From Rhynchonema sp. JSB1_4 (Eukaryota; Nematoda; Chromadorea; Monhysterida; Xyalidae), in assembly GCA_030248065.1 (NCBI GenBank), contig JASAMV010004444.1, positions 1 through 64,000 of the forward strand: a stretch of 64,000 nt of DNA, read 5' to 3'. The notes beneath the pieces were generated by a model. The model had not been told where the DNA came from and made no database searches. It saw nothing but the letters and a program-made list of their open reading frames with translations. The translations under genes were made by a program, and so were the position numbers. Shown piece after piece: positions 25,601 to 35,646 of the stretch (the first letter of the stretch is position 1; each line of letters opens with the position of its first letter).

Positions 25601-25762
25601 ATCTGGCCAGTGAAAAGGCCGGTCAGAACTGAGTTCACTTTCATCGAGCCGGACTTTCCAACGGAACGCTCCGACCCATACATGGATTGTGATCTGACAT
25701 CAGTGAATGAAATGGGTGATCCAAGGGAGGTTGCCTGGGAGTTGGAGGAGGTGTTTCTTTGA
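16671..25762 (+). CDS. rhodopsin-family G protein-coupled receptor with long C-terminal tail
   Basis: Eleven exons: 16671-16839, 16907-17072, 17177-17258, 17319-17485, 17739-17886, 22797-22852, 22979-23162, 23450-23549, 23691-23794, 24441-24620 and 25190-25762. Phases agree and give about 642 aa. TM1 ends GNVSLVYIIVRYRHL. TM2 has MNLAFADILHAL. TM3 ends CLDRLIAV (a DRL in place of DRY). TM4 has FFWTFFTSVNGSLFLVNF. TM5 lies in 17739-17886 and ends NLYRRHKKKMAMQ. TM6 is FGQIIVVTVIFFLYM. TM7 has INPIVYFSLNHEMRTEL (the NPxxY motif), followed by a CCCAC cluster that could be palmitoylated. A Ser/Thr/Asp-rich tail of about 300 residues ends at 25762. The usual TM3 and loop-2 disulphide cysteines are not evident. 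The start of the TM6 exon (22797 or 22800) was set by phase and has a poor pyrimidine tract. Ligand unknown; an unassigned nematode peptide or chemosensory receptor is likely. Confidence 0.82.
17887..22796. other. 4.9-kb intron of the GPCR gene
   Basis: The intron separates the TM5 exon from the TM6 exon and is far longer than the others in the gene. ORFs inside it (longest 19248-19640 minus, 130 codons, and 21122-21565 plus, 147 codons) show no recognisable domain or splice support. I see no clear transposon termini in it. Confidence 0.45.
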
Positions 25763-26268
25763 TGCTTCAAATGGTAAACTTGTTAACTACGGGCTATGGG
25801 AGGAACTTGATGAGATCTTGGACAGGAAACCAAGTGTTTAGAACACAGTCTGAGATGTGGAGTCACCAAAGACGCCTGAGCTTGAACAGGGCTTTCGCGA
25901 TGTTGGGTCGTAATATAGAGACTTTCAACTTGACATCCTATGACTGCGTTCTAACTTCAAGAGTTTCAATAAAATTTCTAATTTTTGCTATCTTCCACTC
26001 TCTTTGCCTCTACTGGTCTGCAAGTGGAAAGTGCACCGACAGTGGACTGTTCCTGTGTACTTGGAATGAATGTACCCCGACAGATTTCATTCAAAGTTTG
26101 ATCTTCGTGGTTTCCGATGCAACTGTGATGCAAAACGTGTGTTTTTTATTATCTGTTGCGATTTTGGTATTGTTGTGTACGTATGTTTATTGTGCATCGT
26201 AACTGCAAGTTACGACAATACACAAATCAACCACGCTGGGCTTCTTATTACCGAGTGGCGAATTACCT

Positions 26269-26502
26269 ACATACAGTACCGGGTGCAATTCTAGGCTGAA
26301 AGTTGAAGTCGCGTGCACGCGCGTGCGAAACAGTGCAAAGTATAGGCAAAAGTCGAAATAACTTCGCGTGCACGCGCGTGCACGCGAGGTTTTGCGCGTG
26401 CGCTGGCGTGCGCTCCCTATGTTTCCAGCACTAGGAAGTCGCGTGCACGCGCGTGCACGCGACTTCAACTTTCAGCCTAGAATTGCACCCGGAACTGTAT
26501 GT
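26269..26502. mobile_element. palindromic element with GCGTGCAC core
   Basis: The left arm (ACATACAGTACCGGGTGCAA, then TTCTAGGCTGAAAGTTGAAG) is repeated inverted at the right end. Between them GTCGCGTGCACGCGCGTGCA units occur in several orientations. It lies just downstream of the GPCR stop codon, probably in or near its 3' UTR. Confidence 0.7.
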
Positions 26503-27049
26503 ATACATTACCTACCCTGTGTCGCATACACCCCAAAAATGAACGAGAAATAACCAAAACAATGGCCCCAGAAACCGATTGAAATGCACGAAAGTCCGTA
26601 ATATCCAAATTGAAACGAATCGTGAAGAAAATGGTGGGAACAACTGTTTTGATGCGGACGCTGCTTTTCAAAAACGTTATCCTTGCGATTGAAAATGCCG
26701 AAATTCTGAAATTTCGTTGGGAATAATAAACCAAAGCTCGACAGGTAGACCAGAAATTTGATTCTTCAAAAATTTGAGTTTTTTGTTATTGAACAGCTAC
26801 ACAGTTTTCTCCAACGAAATTCCAGTCCTGTTTTTCCCATGTCCGGATCCGCCACGACTGGATGCCCTTGGTGCTGCCGGTTGGGCAGGAGGGATCACAC
26901 CTGCAATGGAATCTGTGTAGCAACAGCTTCATTATGGACAACGGCTTCGTGCAGACGCGCAAATGGGCTCATGCAGGGCATCACTTCACATTAAATTTCA
27001 TTCCAGAAAAGATCTCTCCCCAACGCATGCTCTCTGTAAGGAGATTCAC

Positions 27050-27242
27050 CGTTTGAGTGATCACATTCATATCGCATCTGTTGGTTCCAACTGCCCTCCT
27101 GGTAAGTGGCCAACGACGTTTTACATATGTCCGCCATCCATGTCCCCGCCCCAGTTGAGGAACTCCCACGATCGAGCTGCTTCAACATCTGAGCCACTAC
27201 CACCAACAGTTAATGAACGGGAACCACCACGGCATGCGTGTG
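27050..27242 (-). pseudogene. broken copy of an unrecognised module exon
   Basis: After acceptor TTTCTCCAG it reads THACRGGSRSLTVGG...SWEFLNWGGDMDGGHM, then meets a stop. The homologous KTSLATYQEGSWNQQMRYE follows in another frame, ending at a GTGAAT donor. Compared with 28983-29177, about four bases are inserted near the middle. It is therefore a degenerate copy of the module found intact at 28983-29177 and 31216-31392. Confidence 0.6.
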
Positions 27243-28982
27243 CTGGAGAAATGGATTGTGATTCAGCCACAGAATCGTATTGTGCTCCTGTTTTTCGAGT
27301 TTGATGGATCTTCTCGTATATGTAGGCCCTACGGTACTGGAAACGGTTCCACTGAACGCCTCTGGGGTTGTGTTGGGCTTACCGTTTTTGGAACGACTGT
27401 TTTACACCATTTTTTTCAGAAGATAGCTACAGGGGTTGTTAAGTGGAAAACTTCGGTAACAGTACATTGTAACAGACAACTTCAACACTTGAACAACTTC
27501 AAAACACACTAGTGAACGCTCCGTTCGGTCAATAAAGAGTTTTATGTAAACCTCCCAAAGCATAGAAACTTTCGACCGGATTTTAAGCACAAAAACTGAC
27601 TTTTGCCACAACCGTTTTTGACATGACGTTTCTCGTATCACTGCAACACCACTGATGGTGCGTACATGGTGCAATTACAATTTGTCGTCACTAAGTGTTT
27701 TTGACCGTTTGTAAATTACAATAACTAAATTGCATTCATCAGGAGCAAGAATGATAAAAACTTGTCGTTAGCAATTGCAACTAGGTGATCAGGGCTTTTC
27801 AGACAACCTGTACCTATAGCAAGAGAGGCTGCAACCCAGTCACAACCACAACCTGTCCATGTACATAGTTAGCCTGATGTGTTACTGAACGGAATGAATT
27901 GTGTCGTACTATATGAATAACACGTGATCTGTCTGTCTGCATCAGACATGTTACGTACCCGTAGCACCTGTTGGGACGAGCGATCGGAAAGAAAACTGTT
28001 TTTTTCTGTAAAAGTGGAAGAAGTTGCTTTTTTGGTTTCCACTTTCTCACTGGCCATGCTGTTGTGCCCAAGACACAATCGTGGGTAATGACAAGTCTCC
28101 TGGTGTTCTGATGAGTGATGACGACTCCATTTATTGTATTACAAGACAGTGTCCATGGGAGCTGATTTTACCATAGTGAACTGCAGAGCAGTTGCAAAAA
28201 AAACAAAAAAGGTGCGAAGCAATGATTCCAATAAAAGGATTACTGCCAAGTATCACATCATCTGAGCAATAGTCTCAGCGACTACCTGGAAGTGTGCTGG
28301 CCATCGATTGCATATGAATAGATCAGGCTCCTTGATCATGGCGAAAAGCTGAAGCATAAAAACAATTGACGTGGGAGCTTTTGAATGACCCGCAATGCAT
28401 GCAAAAGCAAGACTGTATTATAAAAGTTTATTGCGCGCCACAGACAAAAAAGTTGGGCTTTACAGAAACTATTACTGCTAACAGGAAGCAAAGCGACCGA
28501 CCTCCAAATTTGTTCCTGTCACTTTTTCCTGATCCTCTACGCGGGCTCTGAGGCGGAGGCTGTTTGGGCGCTTCAGGATATTTCACCCCTGTAATTACAT
28601 ATGTTAGTACCGGAGTTTTCCGGTTACAGCCCCTGGGGCTCTATTCGGCAGTAGGGGGGAAATCGGATTTTGAAAATTATTTTTATTCCCGAATAGAGCC
28701 GCATGGGGCTTTATTCGAACCATCTCTGAATCTTCCCCATGTAATCTTTTGTACTCTTCGAATATTGTTCATATGTACTTAATTGCAACACGTTCTTGTG
28801 TTTTATAGACGCTTTTTATAGACTGTATTTTGGTTCTATGTGTGTGAAAGACAAAGATTTTGACTAAAAAGTACGAAGTATCATGCAAAATAGCTCGTTT
28901 TGCTCCTGTTTTATCAGTGAAGTTATGTAGATCACAAAATGGGTACCAGAACGAAAAACGAAAAAACTCACACTTTACTCAC

Positions 28983-29177
28983 CCTCCGTCGCATCATATT
29001 CATATCGCATCTGCTGATTCCACTTGCCATCACGGTAAGTGGCCAACGACGTCTTGTGCTTGCCATCCATGTCCCCACCCCAGCTGAGGAACTCCCACGG
29101 CTCAACTGACTCGACACCCGAGCCACGACCACCCACAGACAACGATCGTGACGTCACACCACCACGACATGCGACCG
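28983..29177 (-). CDS. orphan module exon, copy 2
   Basis: An open exon with phase-1 acceptor (ATCTACAG) and phase-1 donor (GTGAGT). It encodes VACRGGVTSRSLSVGGRGSG, then PWEFLSWGGDMDGKHKTSLA, then TYRDGKWNQQMRYEYDATEG. Homologous exons with the same phases lie at 31216-31392 and, broken, at 27050-27242. No partner exons were found within 1 kb on either side, so it may be an exon-level duplicate rather than part of an expressed gene. The domain is not one I recognise. Confidence 0.45.
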
Positions 29178-29611
29178 CTGTAGATGATGGCAACCGGGTC
29201 AACTTGAAACTGGTCAGCTCGTGAGGGAATTGTTCTCTTGTTTGTTCGGGGAAACACTTTGCCATTCAGTTCCCTCGTCTTGGAGCATATTCCTGTTTCT
29301 TTTCGCACTAATTTTTGACTCACAATTCAACTTTTAATATTAGGGTGCTGTTTCGGCCCATAATGCCGGACTGCCATGGCGCCATATCAATGACAAAAGC
29401 GATATCGGTCACCATCATAAACCGAAAATGCTCCATCTCAACTTTGTAAGTTGAATGATACATAAGCGGTCACCACAGATTTCTTTTGATAGCAAGGTGC
29501 ACTGGGTGCTGTCTTGTGGACGTGCCTCGAAAATAATATTGTAAACAATTGATGCAAATAAACAAATCTGTGACAATGATCAAAGAACCCGACTAGCCTG
29601 CAGAGATCGAG

Positions 29612-29983
29612 ATGGACAATAAACAAATCGTACGGATCTTTGCCATGTTTGCAACCACCGAATACTGCTATGCGGAACAAGTGAAAACCTGCAGTTTTGA
29701 TATAACTTTCTGTCTGAACGTGTGATGTTTGTTGCAAACAAGTTTTACAAAGACAAAATGTTCTTTTGACGACGTGGAAAACGGCTATTTTGTTTTTGAA
29801 CGACACTTAAAACGAGTAATCGATATCAAGTTCCTGCAACGTCACTGCCAGAATCTTGTGACGTTCGCCTATTATCGGCAAGGCAGACCTGTCAGTTCAT
29901 TTCCACATCAAAATCAACCAATCTATCAAACAATCAAAGCAATCAACAGGCAACTTTATCGAAGTAAATGCAGTTTACAGTGA
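29612..29983 (+). CDS. possible small secreted protein
   Basis: ATG at 29612 opens a weakly signal-like segment (IVRIFAMFATTEYCYA) followed by KTCSFDITFCLN. A second open frame resumes at about 29753 with TKCSFDDVENGYFVFERHLK and runs to a stop at 29981-29983. Joining them needs an intron of about 36 bp, unusually short for this window. The echo of CSFD in both parts is suggestive only. Confidence 0.2.
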
Positions 29984-30134
29984 AAAAAATGAGCACAACA
30001 ATTTTGTTATACCTGCCACTCACTTGCAAAGTCATTTCTGGTGTGTGTCAGCGTGGCGCCTTCCGGACATCCTAAACTTATCATGCTGAAGGCTCATTGC
30101 ATCCATGGGTTTGCGGTTTGTCCGACCACCGAAG

Positions 30135-30361
30135 TATAGTCCAACAACAGCTAATGAAGAATTTATGTCCACTGCGTTGCCTGATCCGCCAAGCACATAC
30201 ATAACACGTGTGCAACATTACAAGCACAGACAGGCAGTCAGTTTGTGTGTGTTCGCTGGCTGCGTGCGGGTGTGTTTATAATGTTGCATCACGCGTTATG
30301 TGCTTGGCGGATCAGGCAACGCAGTGGACATAAATTCTGCATTCGCTGTTGTTGGACTATA
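30135..30361. mobile_element. palindromic MITE, TATAGTCCA family
   Basis: Inverted ends TATAGTCCAACAACAGC are followed on both arms by ATTTATGTCCACTGCGTTGC, CTGATCCGCCAAGCACATA and ACGTG-like sequence, so nearly the whole 227 bp folds back. It shares the TATAGTCCA terminus with the element at 39452-39682. Confidence 0.75.
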
Positions 30362-30940
30362 CCAAACAAAACCAACATTTGACAACATTTACTTCTCGCG
30401 TTCAATGCACATTGGTACTTGATTTTAAGTTACATATTTGTTACCAATACTGAAAGCGTGAATCACAGTGGGATGCTGCTGCGTTGATAACATTTTGTTG
30501 CTGTTCATAATTAGGCTCCTCCGTCGTGACGGAAAGCTGAAAAACCCAGAAGTACAGCTTGAACTTTGTGGTGTGACTTAAGGGTGGTGCACCATGATCA
30601 ATATAACCCAGCTACGAGGCTGAATGAAGCACCATTAACCTCCGAATTTAGACCGTATATTTCCAGTTGCAGCGTGTTCGTTTTGTTCTGGTTGTGGGCG
30701 TGAAGGTGGTGGAGGAGCATCTTTTAGCAACACACCTGAAAGACAACGGAACTGGTAAAAATAGAAAACACGACCTTGTGATTTAGGCAGTGCGTTATGT
30801 TGTGGGTGACTGACTGACAGCCCGGTTGGCAGCTCTCATGTGCTGGAAGCAGGTGTAAACCCGGGTGCACCGCAGTGCACTCGCTTATCGTGGGATCCAC
30901 AGACTGGACTTACTGTGGGATCTGAACATATATGGCTTAC

Positions 30941-31392
30941 ATACGTGCAAGGTATTATATACTGACTGCAGTAATGTTGGCCTGTTTCCCCTGCTTTCGC
31001 AGACAGACCGAGACGCCAGGGCTTGTCAGTGCGACGGACACTGGCAAATTTGCCTCCAAAGAGCCCCACCAGCAGATATTTTTGCTGGGCTGTAACATCA
31101 CTGCGTGCAAACTCATAAACTGTGTACTTCGACGTAGTAAGCGGGGGTCTAGACTGAGAAACTCGGTAATTTATCGTGCTGGCTGGTGCCCAAAGATTTC
31201 AGTCCCCCAACCCACCTTGGTCTGCATCATATTCATACAGCATCGCCTGATCCCATCTGCCGTCGCGGTAGGTGCCCAACGATGCGGCATGTTTGCCCTT
31301 TGTGTCCCCGCCCCATCCGATCATATCAACCGGATTGATCTTGGTCGGGGACAGCGCGCGGCCCTCGCGTTGCGCCTGACTGCACGCATGAC
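30941..31392 (-). CDS. two exons of an unrecognised protein with the module exon
   Basis: Exon 31392-31216 (acceptor ATCATTTGCAG, donor GTGGGT, phase 1 both ends) encodes HACSQAQREGRALSPTKINP, then IGWGGDTKGKHAASLGTYRD and GRWDQAMLYEYDADQ. It joins in phase to exon 31089-30941 (acceptor TGATGTTACAG, donor GTAAGC), which encodes QQKYLLVGLFGGKFASVRRT, then DKPWRLGLSAKAGETGQHYC and SQYIIPCTY. The paired Cys and Trp residues suggest an extracellular domain. The first exon is homologous to 28983-29177 and 27050-27242. Neither the 5' nor the 3' end of the gene was found; 32675-32911 may be an upstream exon. Function unknown. Confidence 0.5.
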
Positions 31393-32674
31393 CTGCAAAT
31401 GATGATTGTATGATTCCCTTAAAAGAACGGGCGTCTTCTGTTGCCTGAGTCCTGAGCCTTCCCAGCGGCCAGAACGTTGCTCCCCTGCCCGTGCGATCTG
31501 GCACGTTAAGGAGTACGTCCTGTTAAGTGCCCCACTCGCTCCTGAGCTCAACAAACTCTCATATCGGCGAATGAGCTTCAGCTTCAGGCTAATTCAGGCT
31601 GACAGCCCTGGAAAGGTTTAGGTAACTAGCAGCTTGCAACAGAGCTTCACGGCAGGGTGTCTGATCCCACCTTGCAAAGGCAGCCGCCCCACTTGGTCCA
31701 CAATGAGACGTTGCCTTTACTTTATTTTGTACTTTACTATACAGTAAGAGGCGCTTGTGGTGCATAGCAACTGCACTGGTCCCAAACCGAACGGTCCCGT
31801 TCTCTTTATTGTGCATGGACTATAGCGTCCCGCCATTTAAAAAAGATATGGAGCAACTGCAAACAACCGTTTGTACCTGCGGTAACGATGACAGCCAAAA
31901 CGAAAGGTGTTGATATGAAGTTCATCTCTATACGTGCGTGTGGTATCCAAAGCAAAATTGATGCTCAAGAATGGTGTTATGACACATACGTTCCCCTGTC
32001 TGTGCACGTTTCTCAGGCAATAATAATTATACTCACAAACTGTATGACATAACCTGTTTTTCTGCTGGTTTGCTAGCGGTGCAACTTTCAGAAAGTGTTC
32101 TTCCTTCTTTCTCCCAGTTGAGAACGAAAACATGTGATTATTACATAATGTGGTTACTACAGTATAGTGCGTTCATTTTTTAGGTATGTACGTATGAGTA
32201 TATTATTATTGCTGATCACCAGAGGTAATCAGTCAACGTGTTTTTCACATACACCAAACCGTTGCACAGAGCTGTATTTACGCAATACAATCAAGCTGCT
32301 AATTTTTATATTTTAAGTGTTAAATGCGCTGGCAAAACTTCATTATTCACGAAACACTGTCGGTGGAAATACATTTATTCTGTGAACAAACAAATGTTAC
32401 GTCACCAAAAGTGTCATATCATACATACGGAAATGTTTTCTCGGTAAGAAATCAGGCAGCGGAAGCAACAGGAATAAAATTGCACACAGTAAGATCAAGC
32501 AGACAAAGCAAGAAGCAACAATCAAGGGGCAGAGCAGAAGTGGGAAGACTATGACCATGAAAACCAAAGGGCAAGCACAATGCAGTATATACTCCGTTAT
32601 CGTGATGACACATTAGCGCCTTTACGTTTTGGCAGTTTGTTCAGCTAAGATTTAGTCATCAATTGAGATTTTAC

Positions 32675-32911
32675 CATATCTGCGTTGCCCACGGGCGTAC
32701 ACGCCCAGCCTTGCGCACAATCATATAGCTCACGTTGGGAGGGGATTTGGGTGTAGTCTTCAGCTGAGCTTGGCCTTTGGGACTGGAGCCATTCGCTGGC
32801 ACAAAAGAGCCACAGGTAATATTCCGTGTGTCCTTCTTGTCATTTTCCATCACATGCTGCAGTAGTTGCTCGGATTTCGTTTTGCATCCGTGAAAATTGA
32901 AGTTGGCGTTG
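32675..32911 (-). CDS. exon of an unrecognised gene
   Basis: Bounded by acceptor GAATATACAG and donor GTAAAA, open throughout: NANFNFHGCKTKSEQLLQHV, then MENDKKDTRNITCGSFVPAN, a Pro/Lys-rich linker, and SYMIVRKAGRVRPWATQIW. It ends in phase 2, whereas the module exon at 31392 needs phase 1, so at least one exon between them is missing from this model. It is assigned to the same gene only because of strand and proximity. Confidence 0.4.
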
Positions 32912-33219
32912 CTGTATATTCGGCGACAGTTTGAGTTTGTACCTGTGCAACTTTTGTGCACTGTCTGCAAGCAAGAATGATGAAACTTTGTTGAATCTTG
33001 TTATTCAAGCGCATCGTTTAATCTCTAAAGTAACCGCCGCACATGCCGACTATTTACACATGCCGTTCGCATTGCCACATGCAATCGTCGATGTCAAACG
33101 TTGTTTTACATACCAACGGTATTACCTTATTCGGTAAACTCTAACTTCATTCAAACTCATTCCACGGATTTTTTCACTGGAACAAATAATTTTACATTTA
33201 CCGATCACACCGATTCGAA

Positions 33220-34944
33220 ATGACAAACCGTCATCGTGTCTTCCTGGTCGCCACTTCGATGCTGCTGTTTGCAAAAGAATTGCATGGAAAAGGTGAGTTC
33301 ATTTTGCTCCTTCAGTTAAGGTCACAACGTCTAAAACAAATTGTTTATAAATTTCAGACAATCCCGAACGCCCGGTGATCTTTCTGGTTCAGTCGATCGA
33401 GCCAAAGCTGCAAATGATCGATGTGAAACAAGACGACAAGATCGAAGTGCACAACGTCACCAAAATATCGGCGCCGACACTTGAAATCGACCAGGACACA
33501 AATCTGATCTTCACCGGAGAGAAACTCTACTCGATTCCCGGGTACCCACACTCGGACAACGGTCGGACGCTCTTTATTCCAGAAGTGGATTTCTTTCGAC
33601 CGCTCAACGAAACTCTCGAAATTTATTGAAGTACGGCTGAGCATTTGAGCGCTGAATTCCAGCAACCACCAAAGTCGAAGTGACCACCGGCGGGCATTGG
33701 GTTGCGGACGTGGAACTGCCTGCAAACCGACAACTGCGTGCGTTTCATACACATCTGTGTATCTACATAATATACCCAATCAAAATGCAACCGTTTATGA
33801 AAAGCAAATGAATACGACCCCCGATTTGCAGCACTGTCCGGCTTCGGCCATCTACCGAACTCCAACCAGTTGTTTGTGTGCGGTTGTCACCCCGGGAACC
33901 ATAAAGTGACGTGTGAGAACACATGTGCCCTACGAAACATCAACAGCGGAGAATGGGTGACACATCATGCACCAGAGGGAGTGGACGTGATTGAGAGCAA
34001 GATACTCGTCCACAAGGTTGGTGCAAGAAACAATCAATCAATGTCCATCACAGAAATGGGCTGCCGTTTTCAGGGCAAGTGCTATCTGACCGGCGGGTAC
34101 CGGGTGCACAACCAGGCGATGGAAGGTGCATGTGTGAATGACACCGATGAACCAAGGCACATGCCGGCCATGTCCTACGGTCGTTTTCATCACGCGATGG
34201 CTGTCCTGGCTGATGAGAAACTGCTGGTTAGCATCACTTCGTGTGATTGGTTAAATTCTGAGAACGATTGTACTTTTAAAAAGCAGGTGTGCGGTGGCGA
34301 GTCTCTGCAAGTCGCCGAAGTCCAGCCGATGCCGTTGTGCGAGCAACTGTCACTTGTCAGTCCAGGCGAACACCAATCAAAATGGAAGTTGCTGCGCAAC
34401 GCTGAGCTGCCATTGAGGGATCATCACATGTTGCTGGTCGGTGATCGATTGGTGGCTGTTGGCGGATTCAAACATGCAGGTGCATATCAGTGATTGATTC
34501 GTAACTACAGCAACTGATTGAGTTATTGAACAGCTTCGTTTAGGGGACCGAAACAACGACGTGTACGTGTTCAAACAAGGCAAAGTGCCAAACGATTCGC
34601 GCTGGGTGAAAGTGGGCCAAATACAGAACAACGCCAACAGAATGATCGGTGCCGTTGTCGTGCCGTTCGAGTTTCTCATCAAAGAAGCCCCCGGTAAGAT
34701 TTAGCGTACTTATCCAAGCGACGGACACCAATACAAACTCGAACCAGTCACACTGCGCTATTTATGCGCAGGAACAACCACAACCCAAAGTCCGTCTGTC
34801 ACCGAAGTTACAACCACGAAGACCCCAGTCACACCCTGTCCTGAGGTGTGCGCTGCGGGGATTGCCATCTGGGAGGAAGGCAAAAAAGTAGAGCTGGAGA
34901 TGCCGTGCTGCGGACTGCCGAACTGCTGTCATTACGGATCGTAG
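33220..34944 (+). CDS. secreted Kelch-type beta-propeller protein, tandem copy 1
   Basis: Eight exons: 33220-33292, 33358-33561, 33663-33737, 33832-34016, 34074-34226, 34287-34479, 34544-34693 and 34772-34944, giving about 401 aa. Exon 1 encodes a signal peptide (HRVFLVATSMLLFAKELHGK). Later exons show Kelch signatures: LPNSNQLFVCGC; YLTGGYRVHNQ; YGRFHHAMAVLADEKLLVCG; and DHHMLLVGDRLVAVGGF with RWVKVGQIQNN. A Thr-rich linker and a Cys-rich C-terminus (PCPEVC, MPCCGLPNCC) follow. Kelch propellers are binding platforms; a secreted one is presumably an extracellular or cuticular binding protein. The donor of exon 2 is placed at 33562 because reading on meets TGA at 33627-33629 and would leave a 32-bp intron. 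The exon structure is identical in the copy at 35647. Confidence 0.8.
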
Positions 34945-35427
34945 CCAACAGATAAATGTAGCATGTTCATGTATAAAATCCATCCAATTTTCAGTTCCAA
35001 TTTTTCTCCCCGTAATTATGATTCATTTTGATTTGAACACCAAAAAGTTAACCGACTTCAGATGTGGCTGACTTTATAATGTACAAACAAATGCCGATGA
35101 CATTTCTATTTCAGGTGATCTTGATCTGAACTTCGAAAAGTGTGTGCACCTAGGAAGTAAAATGATTTCAGACTGGATATTTGCGTTCGTTTCTGTTCCT
35201 TCTGCCACATTGTTTGCTGTTTTTGAAAGTACAGTGACCTTGACCCAGAGTAAAATAGACTAGTACATAGCTGAACAAGAGTTATTATGATTTCATTTTA
35301 GTCACTTCAACAAGACACATCTGACATGCTTTATAATTTTCAAGGCTTAACTGAAAGGCTAATTGATTATTCCACCTAAACAAAAAAGCAATAATATAAC
35401 CATTTCGGTTCAAATGATTTACGTTTG

Positions 35428-35560
35428 AGCACAGCACCGACACAGAGATTCATCATCGAATTTGAGCACACATTTCATGATTAGCACCCCACCCGGATGC
35501 AGCCACATTCGCACACTCAATTGACTCGAGTGAACGTGACGGTCGATTGTCGGCGCTTCA
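35428..35560 (-). pseudogene. truncated, frameshifted copy of the minus-strand exon at 37750-38003
   Basis: About 130 bp are highly similar to 37780-37915. This copy has a one-base insertion (GAGATTCATCATCG against GAGATCATCATCG) and a two-base deletion in the CACACTCAATTGAC stretch, so the minus-strand frame is lost. It lies just upstream of Kelch copy 2 and was evidently carried along in the tandem duplication. Confidence 0.7.
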
Positions 35561-35646
35561 AATTTACCCATTCGATCAATTCTAAAGTCATTCAAACTCA
35601 TTTCACGGATTTTTTTACTATTATTGATCCCAGTAACCGATTCAAT

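Noticed and set aside
33627..33629. Selenocysteine at the conserved TGA in the Kelch genes
   Set aside because: An upstream donor in the right phase removes the TGA, the downstream alternative leaves an implausibly short intron, and no SECIS-like element was evident by eye.
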